DNA from: Clostridium vincentii
GTDB taxonomy: Bacteria; Bacillota; Clostridia; Clostridiales; Clostridiaceae
NCBI RefSeq assembly: GCF_002995745.1
Contig: NZ_PVXQ01000013.1
Location: forward strand, 1-64,000
Reading direction: 5' to 3'
Length of the DNA: 64,000 bases
The notes under the pieces were generated by a model, which had not been told where the DNA came from, made no database searches, and worked only from the letters and a program-made list of their open reading frames with translations. Made by a program: the position numbers and the translations under genes. Each line of letters starts with the position of its first letter. Position 1 is the stretch's first letter. Below, piece after piece: positions 36,778 to 45,453 of this stretch.

Positions 36778-37422
36778 ATGAAGATATTCGTAGATACAGC
36801 AAATATAGAAGAAATTAGAAAAGCTAATGATTTAGGTGTTATTTGTGGAGTAACTACAAATCCATCACTTATAGCAAAAGAAGGTAGAGACTTTAAGGAA
36901 GTAATAAAAGAAATTACAAGCATAGTTGATGGCCCAATTAGTGGTGAAGTTAATTCAATGGAATGTAATGGAATGGTTAAAGAAGCCCGTGAAATAGCTA
37001 AGATTCATAAAAATATGATAGTGAAAATTCCAATGTGTGAGGAAGGTTTAAAAGCTGTAAATATTCTTCATAAAGAAGGTATAAAAACAAATGTAACTTT
37101 AATATTTTCAGCTCTTCAAGCATTACTTGCAGCAAGAGCTGGTGCAAGCTATGTAAGTCCATTCTTAGGTAGGCTGGATGATATTGGAAGCAATGGTACT
37201 ATACTAATTAGAGATATTGCAGAAATATTTGAAATTCATGGTATAGAGGCAGAAATTATTTCAGCAAGTGTTAGGAATCCAATTCATGTATTAGAATGTG
37301 CTAAGGCAGGCTCAGATATAGCTACAATACCTTATAATGTAATCATTCAAATGATAAAACATCCACTAACAGATGCTGGTATTGAAAAATTTATAAAAGA
37401 TTATGAAGGAATGAATAAGTAA
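36778..37422 (+). CDS. Transaldolase, small (fructose-6-phosphate aldolase-like) type
   Basis: A 214-aa TIM-barrel Schiff-base enzyme of the TalC/Fsa family. [11 protein letters not shown] at the N-terminus, [16 protein letters not shown], active-site Lys in [11 protein letters not shown] (about residue 84) and the [13 protein letters not shown] motif are present. It completes the non-oxidative pentose phosphate steps for the ascorbate pathway. The ATG at 36778 is 8-10 bp from AGGAG, so I prefer it to the GTG at 36769. Confidence 0.92.
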   Translation: MKIFVDTANIEEIRKANDLGVICGVTTNPSLIAKEGRDFKEVIKEITSIVDGPISGEVNSMECNGMVKEAREIAKIHKNMIVKIPMCEEGLKAVNILHKEGIKTNVTLIFSALQALLAARAGASYVSPFLGRLDDIGSNGTILIRDIAEIFEIHGIEAEIISASVRNPIHVLECAKAGSDIATIPYNVIIQMIKHPLTDAGIEKFIKDYEGMNK

Positions 37423-37480
37423 AAAATACCAAGCAAAATTGCTTTTGAAATTGGTTATTTAGAACAAACAAAATAAAATG

Positions 37481-37530
37481 TGCCCTATAGAGTAGATAAT
37501 TTAAAAAAGTCTACTTATAGGGCATTTTTA
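37481..37530 (+). terminator. Terminator of the ula operon
   Basis: TGCCCTATAGAGTAGA pairs with TCTACTTATAGGGCA (one bulge), followed by TTTTTA. Confidence 0.82.
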
Positions 37531-37597
37531 TGTATAATTAAATAAACAAACTTAAAAGTGGAGAAATAAAATATCATAGAGATGTTAGGAGTTTAAA

Positions 37598-38395
37598 ATG
37601 AAATTATTAACTTTAAATTGTCATTCTTGGTTTGAAGAAGATCAGGAAGAAAAGATGAAAATTATTGCAAGAACTATAAAAGAACAAGATTATGACGTAA
37701 TTTCGTTACAAGAGGTAAATCAATCTATAAAGAAAAAAATACTTTTTGATAACATAAGAGAAGATAACTTTGCTTTAGCTTTATTAAAAGAATTAGAAGA
37801 ATTAGGCTGTAATGGATATAACGTGGTATGGGAAATTTGTCATATATGTTATGGAGTATATGAAGAAGGAGTAAGTATTATAACTAAACATAAAATAATA
37901 GAAGAAGATACTTTTTCAACATTTTTAAGTAGCAATAAAAATAAAGAATCAGTTAAAACAAGAAAGGCTTTAAGAGTTTCAATAAAAATTGATGAAGAAA
38001 GTATAGATTTTTATTCATGCCATTTAGGATGGTGGCAGGATAAAGAAGATCCTTTTAAAAGACAAGTAGATAATTTGGCAAATAGTATGAGAAAGGATAG
38101 ATTGACATTTCTAATGGGAGATTTTAATAATGATGCTTTTACAAGAGAAGAAGGCTATGATTATTTAAGAGAAAAAGGGCTAATGGATACCTTTTTCATG
38201 GCTAAAGAAAAAGATAATGGGATAACTGTAAAGGGTAAGATAGCTGGATGGAGTTCAAATGAAAAGCATTTAAGAATTGACTTGATTTTAGCGAATAAAA
38301 ATATAGATGTTGAGTATTCTAGAGTAATATTTAATGGGGAAAATTACCCAGTAGTATCAGATCATTATGGAGTAGAATCGGTGTTTAAACCATGA
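37598..38395 (+). CDS. mapP: Endonuclease/exonuclease/phosphatase family protein, probable maltose-6'-phosphate phosphatase
   Basis: A metal-dependent EEP-fold phosphatase of 265 aa: N-terminal MKLLTLNCHSW, the acidic LQEVNQ (about residues 40-45), MGDFNND (about 172) and SDHYGV at the end. The MKLLTLN-x-HSW start and length resemble MapP, which removes phosphate from maltose-6'-phosphate after PTS import. The nearby AraC regulator and alpha-glucosidase support a role in alpha-glucoside use. No maltose PTS is present in the window. Another EEP role is possible. Confidence 0.7.
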   Translation: MKLLTLNCHSWFEEDQEEKMKIIARTIKEQDYDVISLQEVNQSIKKKILFDNIREDNFALALLKELEELGCNGYNVVWEICHICYGVYEEGVSIITKHKIIEEDTFSTFLSSNKNKESVKTRKALRVSIKIDEESIDFYSCHLGWWQDKEDPFKRQVDNLANSMRKDRLTFLMGDFNNDAFTREEGYDYLREKGLMDTFFMAKEKDNGITVKGKIAGWSSNEKHLRIDLILANKNIDVEYSRVIFNGENYPVVSDHYGVESVFKP

Positions 38396-38436
38396 AATTA
38401 TAAATCTATCTTTAAATGTAAGGTCGCAAATAAATT

Positions 38437-38472
38437 AACCGCTTATGTGTATATACATAAGCGGTTTATACT
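38437..38472. terminator. Bidirectional terminator
   Basis: A 12-bp stem AACCGCTTATGT/ACATAAGCGGTT lies between convergent mapP-like and AraC genes, touching the AraC stop codon. Confidence 0.75.
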
Positions 38473-39341
38473 TTATTTGCACGGCTAAATTCTTTAGGTG
38501 TGACTTTGAATTTTTCTTTAAAAAGTTTATTAAAATAAGATACATTATTAAAACCTGTTTCAAATGAGATCTCTGTTATTGATTTATCAGTTGAGGATAA
38601 GAGTTTTGATGATAGATCTAATCTATAAACAGTAATATACTCTGTGCAAGTCATACCTATATGTTTTTTAAAGAACTTCATAAAATAGTATTGGCTTAGA
38701 TTGCAAGCTTTAGCAATATCACGAATTAGAAGTGTATTCATATAATTTTCATGAATATAATTTAATATAATTTTGATTCTTTTGATTGATTCATTTGTTA
38801 ATGGAGCAACTGTTTTCTTTAATACTAAATCATTTTCATAGATAAGTGAAAAAAAATAAAACAATAAAGATTTTAATTTTAATTCAAAGATATCACTTTT
38901 TGAATCAAAGCAATTGAAAATTTCCTTAAGAGAATTAAGCATTTCATTATATCCTTTAGAATCTTCTTTTATTAGAGAAAATTGATGTTCATTATTTAAT
39001 ATAGGTGCAAAATATTTGATTGAACAACCGTCTGTAATTAAACTATTTAGCATACCTAAGTTAAAGACTATAGTGCTCAAAGAACAATAAGTACTATCTG
39101 TTGGATACATTGTATGAAGTGCAAATGGTGGAATGATTAAAATATCGCCTTTTTTAAATATATAAGAATCTAAATCTACTTTAAATTCTCCAGAGCCTTT
39201 TTCTATAAATGTAATTTCTATTTCTTCATGCCAATGAGCTACAAAGGATGAACTATTATTAGTGAATTCAGAAAAGTAAGTTGTAAAAGGCAAAATGAAA
39301 TCACCATGTATCTTGTTTTCTTTTAAATTAATTATATTCAA
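38466..39341 (-). CDS. AraC family transcriptional regulator
   Basis: A regulator of about 291 aa with an N-terminal cupin sugar-sensing domain (HWHEEIEITFIEKGSGEF, about residues 36-53). The C-terminal double helix-turn-helix has LLIRDIAKACNLSQYYFMKF and then the AraC signature ISFETGFNNVSYFNKLFKEK. It is divergent from the alpha-glucosidase gene, which it likely activates. I choose a TTG start at 39341 because AGGTGAT sits about 8 bp before it; the GTG at 39350 overlaps that ribosome site. Confidence 0.88.
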   Translation of the reverse strand: MNIINLKENKIHGDFILPFTTYFSEFTNNSSSFVAHWHEEIEITFIEKGSGEFKVDLDSYIFKKGDILIIPPFALHTMYPTDSTYCSLSTIVFNLGMLNSLITDGCSIKYFAPILNNEHQFSLIKEDSKGYNEMLNSLKEIFNCFDSKSDIFELKLKSLLFYFFSLIYENDLVLKKTVAPLTNESIKRIKIILNYIHENYMNTLLIRDIAKACNLSQYYFMKFFKKHIGMTCTEYITVYRLDLSSKLLSSTDKSITEISFETGFNNVSYFNKLFKEKFKVTPKEFSRANKV

Positions 39342-39382
39342 TATTATCACCTCGTAAAAGACAGTATTTTTATATTATTAGA

Positions 39383-39471
39383 CTGTATTTTGCAATTAAT
39401 TCTAATATATATAATTTATAATAGCATTATATTAATATTATTAAAATAGCAATCTGTATTAGAAAATTAAT
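39383..39471. promoter_or_regulatory. Possible AraC binding repeats
   Basis: Two direct repeats, CTGTATTTTGCAATTAAT (39383-39400) and CTGTATTAGAAAATTAAT (39454-39471), lie 71 bp apart in the gap between the divergent AraC and alpha-glucosidase genes. They are a reasonable operator pair but unproven. Confidence 0.35.
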
Positions 39472-39500
39472 ATATATACAGGAAATTTAGGGGGATGTTT

Positions 39501-41171
39501 ATGAATTGGCAAAGAGAATTAGTCGCTTATCAAATATATCCAAGAAGTTTTAATGACTCTAATGGAGATGGAATTGGAGATTTGCAAGGAGTAATTGAAA
39601 AATTAGACTATTTAAAGGATTTAGGAATTGATTTAATTTGGGTCAGTCCTATATATAAATCACCAAATGATGATAATGGATATGATATAAGTGATTATAA
39701 GGATATACTTCAAGAATTTGGTTCTATGGAGGATTTCGATAATCTACTGAAAGAAGTTCACAATAGAGGAATGTATTTAATTATGGATTTAGTTATAAAC
39801 CATACTTCAGATGAACATCCATGGTTTAGTGAGGCTAAAAGCTCAAAAGATAATCCTAAAAGGGATTGGTACATTTGGAAAAAGGGAAAAGAGTCTATAG
39901 ATGGAGAAGATAATGTAGAACCTAATAATTGGGAAAGCATCTTTGGAGGCTCAGCTTGGGAATATGATGACAATAGTGATGAATATTATCTACATTTGTT
40001 TAGCAAAAAGATGCCAGATCTTAATTGGGAAAATCAAGATATGAGAAATGCACTTTATGAAATGATTAACTGGTGGATTGATAAGGGTATAGATGGATTT
40101 CGTGTAGATGCAATTAGCCATATTAAAAAGTGTGATTATGATGATATGCCTAATGCAGATAATTTAAGATACGTTTCATCTTTTGATAAACAAATGAATC
40201 AACCAGGCATAGAGATATTGTTAGAAGATTTAAAAGAGCATACCTTTGATAAATATGATAGATTTACAATAGCAGAAGCGTCTGGTGTAAACAAAGATGA
40301 TTTAAAAAAATGGACAGGAAATGAAAATGGAAAGTTCTCTATGATATTTCAATTTGAACATATGAACTTATGGGAGAATGATAATTTCAAAAAGCCTCTT
40401 CTTATAGATTTAAAAAATATTTTATCTAGATGGCAAGATACTATTTATAAAGATGGTTGGATTGCATTGTTTTTAGAAAATCATGATTTAACAAGAATAG
40501 TTTCTAAACTTGGAGATGAAAAAAAATATTGGAAAGAAAGTGCTAAAGCATTAGCTTTAATGTATTTTATGCAAATGGGAACTCCATTTATTTATCAAGG
40601 ACAAGAAATTGGAATGACTAATGCAGATTATAATAGTATTAATGATTTTGATGATGTTGTAACACTTTATAAATATAAAGAAAGTATAGAAAATGGAATA
40701 CCAGAAGGAGAAGCTCTTGCTCTTGTAAAAGCAACAGCTAGAGATAATTCAAGAACACCAATGCAATGGAATTCTAAAGATGATGGCGGGTTTACTACAG
40801 GAACCCCGTGGATTAAAGTAAATGAAAATTATAAAAGAATAAATGTAGAAGATGAATTAAAAGATGATGATTCTATCCTGAATTTTTATAAGGAAATGAT
40901 TAAAATAAGAAAGGAAAATAGAACATTAATATATGGTAAATACAATCTTATACTAAGAGAACATGATAAAATATATGCGTATACAAGAACTTTAAACAAT
41001 GAGAAGTATATAATAATTACGAATCTATCTGAAGAAAATGTAAAGTTTGATTATGAAGAAGAAAAATTAAAATATAAAGGATTGCTTCTTTCAAATTATA
41101 AAATTTATGAACATGAAGATGTAACAGACTTTATATTAAGACCGTATGAAGCAAGAATATATAAGTTATAG
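39501..41171 (+). CDS. Alpha-glucosidase / oligo-1,6-glucosidase (GH13)
   Basis: A cytoplasmic GH13 glycosidase of 556 aa releasing glucose from alpha-glucosides. VAYQIYPRSFNDSNGDGIGD at the N-terminus, DLVINHTSDEHPWF, nucleophile Asp in GFRVDAISHI (about residue 199), acid Glu in TIAEASG (about 254) and FLENHD (about 324) are all present. The DLVINHTS region fits alpha-1,4/1,6-glucosidases of the MalL group; trehalose-6-phosphate hydrolase is a less likely alternative. The ATG at 39501 is 7 bp from TTTAGGGGG; the ATG at 39495 abuts it. Confidence 0.9.
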   Translation: MNWQRELVAYQIYPRSFNDSNGDGIGDLQGVIEKLDYLKDLGIDLIWVSPIYKSPNDDNGYDISDYKDILQEFGSMEDFDNLLKEVHNRGMYLIMDLVINHTSDEHPWFSEAKSSKDNPKRDWYIWKKGKESIDGEDNVEPNNWESIFGGSAWEYDDNSDEYYLHLFSKKMPDLNWENQDMRNALYEMINWWIDKGIDGFRVDAISHIKKCDYDDMPNADNLRYVSSFDKQMNQPGIEILLEDLKEHTFDKYDRFTIAEASGVNKDDLKKWTGNENGKFSMIFQFEHMNLWENDNFKKPLLIDLKNILSRWQDTIYKDGWIALFLENHDLTRIVSKLGDEKKYWKESAKALALMYFMQMGTPFIYQGQEIGMTNADYNSINDFDDVVTLYKYKESIENGIPEGEALALVKATARDNSRTPMQWNSKDDGGFTTGTPWIKVNENYKRINVEDELKDDDSILNFYKEMIKIRKENRTLIYGKYNLILREHDKIYAYTRTLNNEKYIIITNLSEENVKFDYEEEKLKYKGLLLSNYKIYEHEDVTDFILRPYEARIYKL

Positions 41172-41192
41172 ATAGAGAACTCTAGTAACTGA

Positions 41193-41250
41193 AAAAGAAT
41201 TAAAATTAGAATAGTTAAAATTTAACTATGACTATTTCAATTCTTTTCTT
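41193..41250 (+). terminator. Terminator after alpha-glucosidase
   Basis: A long imperfect hairpin (AAAAAGAATTAAAATTAGAA opposite TATTTCAATTCTTTT) with a central TAGTTAAA/TTTAACTA stem, followed by TCTTGTATTTT. Confidence 0.5.
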
Positions 41251-41298
41251 GTATTTTAGTGTATAATAAAAAGAATGGTAAAAATAATAAAGGATGTG

Positions 41299-41883
41299 TT
41301 GAATTTGTTAATGGGAACACATAAATTATTTGCAAACAATTTTTTAAACTATGCAAATAATGAAATGGTATACCTAATTGATGAGAAAAAATTTATATGG
41401 GGAAACATTAAACCTGATTATGTATCTAAATATAAATTGAAGAAACATTTTTATGATGAAAGTATAGATATGATTTTAACTAAAATAGATTTCTTAAGCA
41501 GTATGTCAGTAGAAGAAATTTCTCATGAATATGGTAAGAAAAAATTTAGTGCTGAGCTTGGTGTGGTATGTCATTTTCTAAGTGACTATTTTTGCTTCGC
41601 TCATGATAAAAGATGGAAGTTGAAAAATGCATTAAAGAAACATGTTCTATATGAGAGAGATTTAGGCCGGATTGCAAAAAGTTTTAATTTTAGTGATTAT
41701 ATTGACGCAGAGTTAAAAATAGAAAATATGGGACAGTTTATTGAAGATAATTTGAAAAACTATGAAACAAATAATAGTTTTACAAATGATTTAATATATG
41801 CTACCTTCATTTGTAATAGTGTAATTAACACTTTGCTTAGTAAAGTTGTTAAGAATGTTTATGAACAAAGAAGAGCTGGATAA
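41299..41883 (+). CDS. Zinc-dependent phospholipase C-like protein
   Basis: About 194 aa. It shows the pattern of the zinc-dependent phospholipase C / S1-P1 nuclease fold: N-terminal TH near the start (GTHKLFANN), then IKPDY, and a central ELGVVCHFLSDYFCFAHD with metal-binding H and D residues (about residues 87-104). No signal peptide is seen, so it is probably cytoplasmic and its substrate is unknown. The start is uncertain: the frame opens at ATG 41275, right after a TATAAT-like box, but AAAGGA lies at 41289-41294, favouring TTG at 41299 or 41305. Confidence 0.65.
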   Translation: MNLLMGTHKLFANNFLNYANNEMVYLIDEKKFIWGNIKPDYVSKYKLKKHFYDESIDMILTKIDFLSSMSVEEISHEYGKKKFSAELGVVCHFLSDYFCFAHDKRWKLKNALKKHVLYERDLGRIAKSFNFSDYIDAELKIENMGQFIEDNLKNYETNNSFTNDLIYATFICNSVINTLLSKVVKNVYEQRRAG

Positions 41884-41896
41884 AAAAATATATTTT

Positions 41897-41936
41897 GAGA
41901 GTAGGATAGTTAAATAAGACTATCCTACTCTTTTTT
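41897..41936 (+). terminator. Terminator
   Basis: A 14-bp stem beginning GAGAGTAGGATAGT, with its partner ACTATCCTACTC, is followed by TTTTTT. Confidence 0.87.
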
Positions 41937-41970
41937 CATAATGAATCCTAAGTTGTTTTTGGGATTTATG

Positions 41971-42031
41971 TTTACAATATGCAAAGAATCGCATATAATA
42001 ATATTAACATATGAACAGATGCTCATATGTT
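41971..42031 (+). promoter_or_regulatory. Promoter and ArsR/CadC-type operator
   Basis: TTTACA (41971-41976) and TATAAT (41994-41999) are 17 bp apart. Across the start site lies a perfect 9-bp inverted repeat AACATATGA...TCATATGTT (42006-42031), matching the ATATGA-centred operators of the SmtB/CadC family, so the regulator below very likely represses its own operon until metal binds. Confidence 0.85.
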
Positions 42032-42046
42032 GATGGAGGAACTAAG

Positions 42047-42409
42047 ATGACTATAGATAATAAAGGCGAGGATTGCACTTGTAATGTAATTCACAATGAT
42101 GTAATTGAAAAAGTTAGAGAAAATATACCAAAGAAAGAAGTGCTAAATGACTTAGCAGAATTTTTTAAAGTCTTTGGAGATTCTACAAGAATAAAAATTA
42201 TCTGTGCACTATTTGAATCGGAAATGTGTGTATGTGATTTATCAGCATTACTAGGAGTATCACAGTCAGCAGTCTCCCATCAATTAAGAACACTTAAGAG
42301 TGCTAGATTAGTAAGATATAGAAGAGACGGAAAGGTTGTTTATTATTCATTAGATGATGAGCATATTAAAACCATATTTGATGTAGGTTTAAAGCATATC
42401 ACTGAGTAG
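42047..42409 (+). CDS. ArsR/SmtB family metal-sensing repressor (CadC-like)
   Basis: A 120-aa winged-helix repressor. The N-terminal region carries a Cys pair (DCTC, about residues 8-11), and the helix ESEMCVCDLSALLGVSQSAV contains the ELCVCDL-type metal motif plus the recognition helix SQSAVSHQLRTLKSA. These are features of the CadC group sensing Cd/Pb/Zn. The C-terminus (HIKTIFDVGLKHI) is typical. The ATG at 42047 has GGAGG upstream; the open frame from 42011 begins inside the operator. It is 14 bp from the P-type ATPase gene. Confidence 0.92.
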   Translation: MTIDNKGEDCTCNVIHNDVIEKVRENIPKKEVLNDLAEFFKVFGDSTRIKIICALFESEMCVCDLSALLGVSQSAVSHQLRTLKSARLVRYRRDGKVVYYSLDDEHIKTIFDVGLKHITE

Positions 42410-42423
42410 AGGGAGTGGCAAAA

Positions 42424-44598
42424 ATGGAACTGAAATTATTATTAAAGGGATTAAGCTGCGCAAATTGTGCAAATAAAATTGAGAATAAGCTAAATTCATT
42501 GCCAGAGGTGAAGGAAGCTATAGTTAATTTCTCTACAAGTATGTTGATAATTACTTTAAATGAAGAAATAGGTGAAGATGAAATACTTGAGAAGGTAAAA
42601 AAGATAGTAAAGACTCTAGAGCCAGACGTAACAGTGGAGAAGTATAATAAATCCAGGATAAAATCTAAGGAGTCAGTATGCTCCTCAAATTGTTGCGAAG
42701 ATGGGCATGAGGGTCATGAAAGTCATGAAGATTCGCATCAACACCATGATAATGAGGGTGGTATAGGTTTAAAGCAGAAAGTAATATTAGGCGTTGGAAT
42801 TCTCCTTTATGTTATTGGTTTAATTTTAGGGGAAGAAAATATCTATGGAATTATATTTTTTATAACAAGTTATGTGTTAGTTGGTGGAAAAGTAGTTTTA
42901 ACTGCATGTAAAAATATTCTTAAAGGTCAAGTTTTCGACGAAAATTTCTTAATGAGTATTGCAACTATTGGTGCCTTTGCTATAGGAGAATATCCTGAAG
43001 CTGTGGCAGTAATGATATTTTATGCAATAGGTGAGATGTTCCAAGACTATGCAGTGGATAAATCGAGGAAATCTATATCATCTCTTATGGATATTAGAGC
43101 AGAGTATGCTACTTTATTAGTTGATAAAGTAGAGAAGAAGGTAGCTCCGGAAGAGGTTAACGTTAATGATATTATATTAATAAAACCAGGAGAAAGAATT
43201 CCTTTAGATGGCTTAGTTATATCGGGAAGAACTACTTTAGATGCTTCAGCCTTAACAGGAGAATCTCTTCCAAGAAGTGTGGAAGAAAATGAAGAAATAT
43301 TGGCGGGTGCAATAAATTTAACCGGTGTAATTCAAGTCAAAGTAACTAAAGATTTTGGTGAGTCTACTGTAGCTAGAATTTTAGAACTTGTACAAAATGC
43401 TGGAAATAAAAAAGCCCCTACAGAAAAGTTTATAACAAAATTTGCAAGATATTATACGCCAGTTGTAGTATTTTCAGCATTGGCATTAGCGGTAGTGCCA
43501 CCGTTACTAATTGAAGGGGCTGTTTTCTCAGACTGGTTATATAGAGCTTTAATATTTTTAGTAGTATCTTGTCCATGCGCATTAGTAGTTTCCATTCCTT
43601 TAGGTTTATTCGCTGGAATTGGAGGTGCATCTAAAAAAGGCATCCTTATTAAAGGAGGAAATTATTTAGAGGCTTTAAAGGATGTTGAAACTGTTGTTTT
43701 TGATAAGACAGGTACACTTACTAAGGGTGTGTTTAAGGTTGTTAAAATTAATGAAATTAATATTGAAAAAGATGAACTTCTTAAAGTGGCAGCTTTAGGG
43801 GAAAGTTTTTCTAATCATCCAATAGCGAAATCTATAATGCTGGCTTACAATAAAGATATTGATAAAAATTTAGTAAAAAATTATGAAGAAATATCAGGTA
43901 ATGGAATAAAGGTTGTTATTGAAGGGCGAGAAGTACTCCTTGGAAATAATAAACTTATGGAAAAATTCAATATAAAGTATTCTCAAAATGATGAGGTAGG
44001 AACTATAATTCATCTTGTTATTGATGGGGAATACAAAGGAAATTTAGTAATTGCAGATGAAGTGAAGGATGATTCTTTAGAGGCTTTAAGGGAATTGAAA
44101 AAATTAGGAATAAAGAATATTGTTATGCTTACTGGTGACAATAAGAAAGTGGCAAATAAAGTTGCAAAGGAATTAGAGTTATCTCAGGTTCACTCAGAAT
44201 TATTACCTCAAGATAAGGTAGCAAAGCTAGAAGAACTATTAAATGAAAAAACAGCTAAAGGAAAACTTGTTTTTGTAGGAGATGGAATAAATGATGCTCC
44301 AGTTCTAGCTCGAGCTGATGTTGGAGTAGCTATGGGTGGCATTGGTTCAGACGCGGCTATAGAAGCAGCTGATGTTGTGCTTATGAGAGATGAACCTATG
44401 GCATTAGTAGAAGCTATTAAGATAGCAAAAAGAACTAATAAAATTTTATGGCAAAATATAGTATTTTCATTAGGTGTAAAAGGGTTAATTTTAATATTAA
44501 CTACTTTAGGATTAGCTAATATGTGGGAAGGAGTATTTGCAGATGTGGGAGTAACTTTAATTGCTGTATTTAATTCAATGAGAGCTCTTAAGAACTAG
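42424..44598 (+). CDS. cadA: Heavy-metal (Zn/Cd/Pb) exporting P-type ATPase
   Basis: A P1B-type efflux pump of 724 aa. An N-terminal heavy-metal-associated domain with GLSCANCANKI is followed by a His-rich linker (HEGHESHEDSHQHH, about residues 97-110). The membrane domain carries the SCPCAL motif (about residue 382), then the phosphorylation site DKTGTLT, the HP motif (SNHPIA) and GDGINDAP. The CPC motif and His-rich loop fit Zn2+/Cd2+/Pb2+ rather than Cu+. The ATG at 42424 follows AGGGAG; the GTG at 42415 lies within that ribosome site. It is co-transcribed with the CadC-like repressor. Confidence 0.94.
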   Translation: MELKLLLKGLSCANCANKIENKLNSLPEVKEAIVNFSTSMLIITLNEEIGEDEILEKVKKIVKTLEPDVTVEKYNKSRIKSKESVCSSNCCEDGHEGHESHEDSHQHHDNEGGIGLKQKVILGVGILLYVIGLILGEENIYGIIFFITSYVLVGGKVVLTACKNILKGQVFDENFLMSIATIGAFAIGEYPEAVAVMIFYAIGEMFQDYAVDKSRKSISSLMDIRAEYATLLVDKVEKKVAPEEVNVNDIILIKPGERIPLDGLVISGRTTLDASALTGESLPRSVEENEEILAGAINLTGVIQVKVTKDFGESTVARILELVQNAGNKKAPTEKFITKFARYYTPVVVFSALALAVVPPLLIEGAVFSDWLYRALIFLVVSCPCALVVSIPLGLFAGIGGASKKGILIKGGNYLEALKDVETVVFDKTGTLTKGVFKVVKINEINIEKDELLKVAALGESFSNHPIAKSIMLAYNKDIDKNLVKNYEEISGNGIKVVIEGREVLLGNNKLMEKFNIKYSQNDEVGTIIHLVIDGEYKGNLVIADEVKDDSLEALRELKKLGIKNIVMLTGDNKKVANKVAKELELSQVHSELLPQDKVAKLEELLNEKTAKGKLVFVGDGINDAPVLARADVGVAMGGIGSDAAIEAADVVLMRDEPMALVEAIKIAKRTNKILWQNIVFSLGVKGLILILTTLGLANMWEGVFADVGVTLIAVFNSMRALKN

Positions 44599-44609
44599 AT
44601 TGAAAAATA

Positions 44610-44638
44610 TTGACTTAGTAATTATTGATAAGTATAAT
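44610..44638 (+). promoter_or_regulatory. Promoter of mntP
   Basis: TTGACT (44610-44615) and TATAAT (44633-44638) with an exact 17-bp spacer. The predicted start (about 44645) coincides with the foot of the hairpin described next. Confidence 0.8.
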
Positions 44639-44643
44639 ATTGT

Positions 44644-44695
44644 GAGACTTATGTATAACGATTAGAGTTTCGTTGTGCATAAGCCTCTTTTTTTT
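44644..44695 (+). terminator. Promoter-proximal terminator hairpin before mntP
   Basis: GAGACTTATGTATAACGA pairs with TCGTTGTGCATAAGCCTC (about 15 of 18 positions pair) and is followed by eight T residues. It lies between the promoter and the ribosome site of mntP, so it could attenuate mntP or simply end cadA. Confidence 0.75.
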
Positions 44696-44709
44696 ATTGG
44701 AGGAAAATT

Positions 44710-45276
44710 ATGAGTTTAATATCAATTTTTTTAATTGGGTTAGGATTGGCAATGGATTCTTTTGCAGTTTCACTAACTGTGGGAATGAATACAAGAAAAA
44801 AAGATAAATGGAAGATGGCGTTAAAGGCAAGCATTTTCTTTGGAGTGTTCCAAGGAGTTATGCCTTTTCTTGGTTGGGCTATTGGTATCAGTTTTGCAGA
44901 TTATATTGAGAAAATAGATCATTGGATAGCATTTATATTACTTGTTTTAATCGGTGGAAAAATGATTTTTGAAGCTATTAAGGAAGATGACACAACTGAA
45001 AAGGTGGATAAGGGATACTCTAACAAAAGATTCTTAATTTTAGCCATTGCCACTAGTATAGATGCCTTGGCAGTAGGTATTAGTTTTGCTTTTTTAAAGG
45101 TTAATATACTATCTGCCATAAGTATTATAGCAATTATAACTTTTATTATATGCATGATAGGGGTTTATGTTGGGAAAGTTTTATGCAAAATATTTGGTTC
45201 TAAGGCAGAAATAATAGGTGGGGTAATATTAATAATTATAGGAATTAAAATTTTAATAGAACACTCATTTATGTAA
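44710..45276 (+). CDS. mntP: Manganese efflux pump MntP
   Basis: A small six-helix membrane exporter of Mn2+ (188 aa). The conserved transport residues lie in LGLAMDSFAVSLTVGM (Asp at about residue 16) and ATSIDALAVGISFAF (Asp at about 118), the two-fold MntP repeat. The ribosome site is TTGGAGG. In many Firmicutes mntP has a yybP-ykoY riboswitch; here none is visible, only a promoter and a terminator-like hairpin. Confidence 0.93.
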   Translation: MSLISIFLIGLGLAMDSFAVSLTVGMNTRKKDKWKMALKASIFFGVFQGVMPFLGWAIGISFADYIEKIDHWIAFILLVLIGGKMIFEAIKEDDTTEKVDKGYSNKRFLILAIATSIDALAVGISFAFLKVNILSAISIIAIITFIICMIGVYVGKVLCKIFGSKAEIIGGVILIIIGIKILIEHSFM

Positions 45277-45453
45277 AAAGATATTAATATATAAAAGGGA
45301 AAAATAGGATTTATTGAAAGACATATTTGCAAATATAATTGGATTAAGGGCAAACTTTTATGGTAATATATTTAAGTAGGCATATGATATGAAAGAATTC
45401 GCAATTTATATTCATAAAGTTTGTTAAAATTTAGATTAAAAGAGGGGAACAGT

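Noticed and set aside
45416..45440. A TTGTTAA half-site just before rex, as a possible Rex autoregulatory operator.
   Set aside because: The second half TTAACAA is missing; only the crt promoter site at 46214-46231 is close to the full consensus.
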